Assembly: GCA_028752905.1 (NCBI GenBank)
Contig: JAQNBH010000009.1
Span: 28,509,976 to 28,573,975, forward strand
Source: Cladorhizidae sp. MBARI D1340-BT2
Lineage: Eukaryota; Porifera; Demospongiae; Poecilosclerida; Cladorhizidae
Direction: 5' to 3'
Length of the DNA: 64,000 nucleotides
Shown: positions 59,746 to 64,000 of the stretch, in pieces
How positions within the stretch are numbered: the stretch's first letter is position 1
Layout: the number at the start of each line of letters is the position of its first letter
Position numbers and translations under genes: made by a program
Notes under the pieces: model-generated
Database searches by the model: none
The model's input: the letters and a program-made list of their open reading frames with translations, nothing else
What the model was told of the DNA's origin: nothing

Positions 59746-60220
59746 AAGGAAGGGACAGTTTATGACTTTTTGGCTTGTCAATCAGTTTTATTCATTTCTA
59801 TATTTTTATCGCTTCCTCCACCCACTCCCACAAACTAGAACAAGAAATAAAGTTTAATGTAATAATGTTGTAACCTTCTGCACATGTCCAGGTAAAAATC
59901 TGGTTTTTAGCACGTTTTATGATGAATGTCCCAATTTGAAGATATCGGCTTAAAAAGGTGAATCAGTTAATGAAATATGGTATTACATTAAAAAATGAGA
60001 GCTTCTTTCTCCATCATAACACATCACAGACGGTGTTACACGACACATAGACAGGGTTACATGTACATCCTTACAAAATATTACCCAATGATTTGACTGT
60101 GTTTCACAACACTTAACCTGTGATAGAATCATTCTTACAAAATATAAACATCATTGATCAGTTAGCAAGTAGTCAACTGTGAGTTTGTTAGGGGTGATGG
60201 GTGCATTTTTAAATTATAAA

Positions 60221-60900
60221 AACAAACTTGTGGTTATCACTTTATAGCGCCATAGATTCTGTAAACTTCATGGTATGGACTTGATATAATTATAGCTCAA
60301 AAGATTGGTCTCTCCTCGCTTTGATACTAAAATATTTTTCATATGATAACTATAGGCAAGTTACTGGAAATAAAGTGGAGGGAGCCTCAAAACCTCTATG
60401 CCTGATTTTGCCACATAAATATCTTCAGATTGCCAAGTGCTAGAGAGTTGAAATTAGCAACACTGGTTAGAGAAAGCCCTACTCTATTTTTGATAAGGCA
60501 CTAAAATGTAAGTACTGGTCAAGCAAGCGCACAGGTGGAAAATGAATTTTATGGAATTTTAACAAAATTCATTTTACAACCGAGCATTTGACCACGTACT
60601 TACGTTTTAGCGCCTCATCAAATTGCTTATTGCATAGAGTAGTGCTTCTTCTAGTCACTGGTGTTAATTTCAACTCTCTAGCACTTGGCAATCTGGAGAT
60701 ATTTATGCGGCAAAATCAGGCATTCAGGTTTTGAGGATCCCTCCACTTTACCAGTAACTTGGCTATAGTTATAAGCATGAAAAATATTTTAGTATCGAAA
60801 TAAAGCACACAGAGAGCGCTATCTTTTGAGCTATATATCAAGTACATACCATAAAGTTTACAGAATCTATGGAGCTATAAAGTGGTACCGCACTTGTTTG
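60221..60900. mobile_element. Foldback (long inverted-repeat) element, copy 2
   Basis: Left arm AAACTTGTGGTTATCACTTT, right arm AAAGTGGTACCGCACTTGTT; the arms pair over about 300 bases, centred near 60560. Homologous to 27693-28290. Confidence 0.8.
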
Positions 60901-61342
60901 GGTTTTTTATTAAAAAATTAACTATCTCCCCCAAAATTAGTCATTTACTATACTAGCAAAACCTCCACTCAGAACCAGTTGGCAAGGGGGTTGCTCTGAA
61001 ATGAAGTTAGTAGAAGCCTTCAACAGTGAGATGCAGTAGACAACTAGCTCCACAGATGTGGCATGAGAAACAGGGATGCTATATGAGGTTGGGTAGAATC
61101 AATCATGGAGAGGAGAGCAAACAGTAAACTACTCACAATCACTAGCATTGTGTACATATGCACAATCATGCACTTTGCTACAGATCACCAGTTACATCAC
61201 CTCCCTAACCACAGGCAGCTGCAACAAGCATCCAGGCGTAAAGGTCAGCCAACTGGTATAAGTAAGCAGTGTATGGACCTACTATGCTTGTTAGTAACTG
61301 TCCATCACTGGGGTCTACTTTAAGTACTATTCAGGGCTGCAT
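60901..61342. other. Duplicated noncoding DNA
   Basis: 61030-61270 matches 11525-11690, 7500-7840 and 13200-13260 (AACAGGGATGCTA, GTAAAGGTCAGC). No gene. Confidence 0.5.
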
Positions 61343-62320
61343 TTATGATTGAGTTGAGTGGGGAGGGAGGGGGCACATATTTAACAAGTACAATAGGCCT
61401 GAGATCTCTGTCAAACTTCTCCTTGAAGTATGAGTAGGGACACAACAAGCTTTGGCGTAAGCTATCAGTTGGCACTCACGTGTAGAATTTCCCTCTGACA
61501 GATGCTTAGAGACTGCAGCCACATTTGGATAGTATTGTGACGAGACATGAGAATACAGAAGACTTAATGTAACTAACACTAATGAGTATGTTGCCTTGAC
61601 GAACGGTTCCATTGCATCTACTGTTATAGCGAGCTCCATTTTCAGTTTCCTACATGCTGCTTGATCGTCAATGATTTCCAGTAGTTTTCCAGTTGTATAT
61701 GGAGGTAAATCACTGCCATGCAGCACATTTCCAAACATGTCATGCAATTTGTGGACAACTTCAGACTTACTCCACCATATGGTTGCTGAATAGGTTGGAG
61801 TGGTCAATCCAGGCTGTGTCTTCCATGCAAGCCTTGACTTCGGACTGTGAGCGAACAAGCTTATCCAAGCCTTTATGAACACATCTAAGATAGGTGTTTT
61901 CATTCTTTCTCCAACATGATCCAGAGTGTGCGAAAAACAGCCGATATCCATTATCTTATTATAGATCACAGATATGGTCCTCATTGCCACATCATTCACT
62001 GATGCACGGTCCCTCTTTGCTGCTATAATCAAATTAGAAGCAATTGACAGCTCAGTTGACAAAGCAGTTATTAGTTGCCTAGCACATTCTTCTCCAGTGA
62101 TGGATTTAGCTAAAAGCATCAGCCGACAAACACGCTGCTTGATAGCTCACTCTTTATCTATGTAACGTAGAACAATCACAGGCCTCACACACATGGGTCG
62201 TTCCATCAAAAATGATAGCTACATGTCTCCCGCAAATATCTTGTTTCAGTTTACTGATTTCATCATGCAAGATGAATGGTATCAGACGACGAAGGTGTGA
62301 AGAATCAGATAGGGTGAATC
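61343..62320 (-). pseudogene. hAT-like transposase, N-terminal and central part
   Basis: A 258-codon minus-strand frame (62119-61343) reads AAKRDRASVNDVAMRTISVI, then MDIGCFSHTLDHVGERMKTP, TYSATIWWSKSEVV and AYAKACC. This is the central region of a hAT-type transposase abundant in sponge genomes. Upstream, from about 62320, another frame has LIPFILHDEISKLKQDI and VAIIFDGTTHVCEA, where the Asp is the likely first catalytic residue; a frameshift near 62180 separates the two. The dimerisation domain is missing; the lone hATC fragment at 2.2-2.5 kb is of a compatible type. The N-terminal side is cut by a satellite monomer. Confidence 0.7.
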
Positions 62321-62329
62321 CATTTTATT

Positions 62330-62440
62330 CAAGTAAAATGGGTACATTAGCTTCCTTTTCAACATTATGGAACTGTTTATACCCTTTAAATGGCTTTAGA
62401 TGAGAAATCACCCCCTTTTTAACTCTATTTTGCTCTCCTA
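62330..62440 (+). repeat. Single monomer of the 16-kb satellite
   Basis: TTAGCTTCCTTTTCAACATT, ATGGAACTGTTTATACCCTT and GATGAGAAATCACCC match the array at 15961-16925 closely. Confidence 0.85.
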
Positions 62441-62625
62441 CCTACCTACATACTACCTACCTACCTACCTACCTACCTACATACCTACCTACCTACCCAC
62501 CCACCCACCCACCCACCCACCCACCCACGCACCCACCCACCCACCCACCCACCCACCTACCTACCTACCTACCCACCTACCTACCTACCTACCTACCTAC
62601 CTACCTACCTACCTACCTTACTTCT
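62440..62625. repeat. CCTA/CCCA tetranucleotide microsatellite
   Basis: About 45 units of CTAC or CCCA type. It starts where the retroelement's gag start (minus strand, TACCAGAAGTAAGG) should continue, so it probably grew from AAGTAAGG. Confidence 0.95.
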
Positions 62626-62631
62626 GGTATC

Positions 62632-62740
62632 CATTCTTCTTGTCAAGGATAGTAGCTAACTCTCTAGTTCAAAAAAAATCCCACCGCTGCCACCAGTTCT
62701 GACAGGACCAAATCTGATATTACCCACAGACCATTGCCTT
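62632..62740 (-). other. LTR end, tRNA-Leu primer binding site and gag start
   Basis: On the minus strand: GTCTGTGGGTAATATCAGAT...GGTCCTGTCA, then AGAAC, then TGGTGGCAGCGGTGGGAT (62695-62678). An ATG at 62634-62632 (ATGGATACCAGAAGTAAGG) follows. Nearly identical to 1370-1490. An integrase reading frame lies immediately upstream, so the LTR is mostly deleted. Confidence 0.75.
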
Positions 62741-63992
62741 TAACGTGAGTCAACCATCCCGTCTGTGGGTGGGTGGTAAGGAGTGGTTTTGATCGCCTTC
62801 AACCCCAAGAAGTTATACAACTCTTTCAGCAGCTTGCTGACAAAGTTTGTGCTGCAGACCGTCAGGATCTCGTCTGGCACACCAGTCCATGTAAACATTT
62901 GTGTTAGCTTCTCTGCAATAATGGAACTTTCTGTTGTCCGTAGTGCAAATGCCTCAGGCCATCTAGTGGAATAATCTATCACTACTAGCACAAAACGGTT
63001 GCCATCTGGTGTCGTCGGGAGTGGCCCTGTCAAATCCATCGCTATTCTGGAGGATGGTTGCCCGATGATGGTAATGGTGCAGGTGAAACTTTTCCACATC
63101 ATCATGAATTTGGCGCCAGAAGAATTCATCAAGTATTCTCTGTGCTGTTCTATCTCATCCTGGATGGCCTGGTCGGTGAGCTAGAGCCAGTACCATGGAC
63201 CTATACCTTTTAGGTAGGCACAATTGTGTTGCCTCATCACCCAGGCGGTCTGTTGTATTCCTCCACAGCAAGTGATCCTCCACCAGAAACTCAGTGTTGT
63301 CATCACTCTGTGCCTTCACCCACATGGGTTTAAGTATCGGATCATGCTCTTGCTCTCATTGGAGTTCCTTGGAATTGACATCTAGTGGATGGCCCTTCTG
63401 CCCCTCTATGTACACTGCATTGGCCTGCCTCTTCTGGGACTTTGTCAGACTTTTCTTCTCTGGCTCTTCATCAGATGTCTCGTCGGTTGTGGTAGGGTCT
63501 GGTCCATCATCGGAGACTCCTTCGGATGATTCCTCATCATTGCTGTCTCATCCTCCTCAGTGCTCTCCTCAGCCTCACACTCTCTCGACCATAAGCCTGC
63601 AGTTCAGTATTCCCTCCTGCTCTAGTCTGAGAACGAGTAGACACCAAATTGACCAACTCATTATTCAACAACTGCTTACCCAAATCCCACAGTCCAGGCA
63701 TGTCTGTGCCAAGCAACACTTCATGTGTTAGTTTGTCTGCCACCAGCACCTCCAGCTCCTCTGTGCGGCCTCCTACAGTGATGTTGATCCGTGCCAAGTG
63801 GTGAGTTCATGCTGTTCCCTGGTAATCTCTCACCTCCTTGGACCTGCCGGTGTAGCACTCTTTGGGTACCAAGCTCGACCTCACCACCATCTGCCCTGCA
63901 CCAGCATCTAATAAAATGTCTATACATTTCATCCCTCCTACTGTGCCTTCCACTGTAGAGCGTCCACTGATCTCTGTCTTGATCAGAGACAC
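62741..63992 (-). pseudogene. pol: Protease-integrase segment of an LTR retrotransposon (GmrI-like order?)
   Basis: Minus strand. Retropepsin: 63992-63807 has CIDILLDAGAGQMVVRSSL, with DAG where DTG or DSG is usual; 63797-63537 has LVADKLTHEVLLGTDMPGLW. An acidic linker follows (63535-63400). Then QEHDPILKPMWVKAQSDDN, an integrase HHCC-finger start (AHRPGHPG), RILDEFFWRQIHDDVEKF, and a core with IAMDLTGPLPTTPDGNRF, IDYSTRWPEAFALRTTE and KTTPYHPPTDGMV. No RT or RNase H lies between protease and integrase. Breaks: TGA codons near 63360 and 63170, a frame change near 63070, the second catalytic Asp replaced in the TVCSTNF segment, and the final Glu lost. Shares its LTR end and PBS with the element at 1.4 kb. 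Confidence 0.7.
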
Positions 63993-64000
63993 TTCTTCCT

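Noticed and set aside
62400..62702. 100-codon ORF rich in Pro, Thr and Tyr
   Set aside because: It is a translation of the CCTA/CCCA microsatellite.

Overview
The window looks like nuclear DNA of an invertebrate animal, most likely a demosponge. This is inferred from AT-rich sequence, very short introns (about 50-75 bases), a death-domain exon, and dense, mostly broken transposable elements of several classes. I saw no bacterial operons, tRNA or rRNA genes, or CRISPR arrays. Almost every coding signal is a transposon fragment or a small exon of a duplicated gene.

Layout. 1-5.9 kb: the tail of a PHD-finger ORF, an LTR-retrotransposon leader and gag fragment (PBS matching tRNA-Leu) that runs in frame into the C-terminal dimerisation domain of a hAT transposase, then gene-poor DNA. 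6-16 kb: low-copy duplicated segments shared with 57-61 kb, carrying a minus-strand PHD remnant, a repeated symmetric minus-strand exon, a 659-base tandem duplication and a piggyBac N-terminal fragment. 16-19.8 kb: a six-unit satellite, a Penelope-like RT fragment, a second tRNA-Leu-PBS gag element, and a 31-base minisatellite split by a 758-base inverted-repeat element.

20-39.4 kb holds the most interesting material: an array of small minus-strand exons in pairs (about 40 bases, and 50-71 bases). They are separated by 50-66 base introns, and their complementary phases make each pair a symmetric cassette. Five of eight 40-base exons encode Tyr-Glu-(Ile/Asn)-Pro. The pairs lie in two copies of a segmental duplication (19.8-24.4 and 35.3-39.4 kb) plus one isolated pair at 28.7 kb; a death-domain exon lies at 25.3 kb. 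A gag-protease element sits at 30.8-32.7 kb and a long foldback element at 27.7 kb.

39.5-44 kb: an intron-bearing Ginger1-like gene (integrase, Cys-rich segment, Ulp1/C48 protease, PHD finger) with three in-frame stops. 44.3-44.9 kb: minus-strand coiled-coil exons. 47.8-49.3 kb: a decayed DIRS-like element (RT/RNase H and tyrosine recombinase). 50.9-51.6 kb: a minisatellite. 51.7-53.7 kb: a defective piggyBac transposase. 54.1-57.2 kb: a hAT element of ZMYM1/DUF4371 type with terminal inverted repeats and a possible 5-base target duplication. 57.9-61 kb: duplicated segments and a second foldback element. 61.3-62.3 kb: another hAT-like transposase fragment. 62.3-64 kb: satellite and microsatellite, then a minus-strand retroelement whose protease runs directly into integrase and whose integrase abuts an LTR end and PBS.

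The elements do not form one pathway. The host signal is the minus-strand exon families, which look like modular genes that grew by exon-cassette and segmental duplication and were then partly lost.
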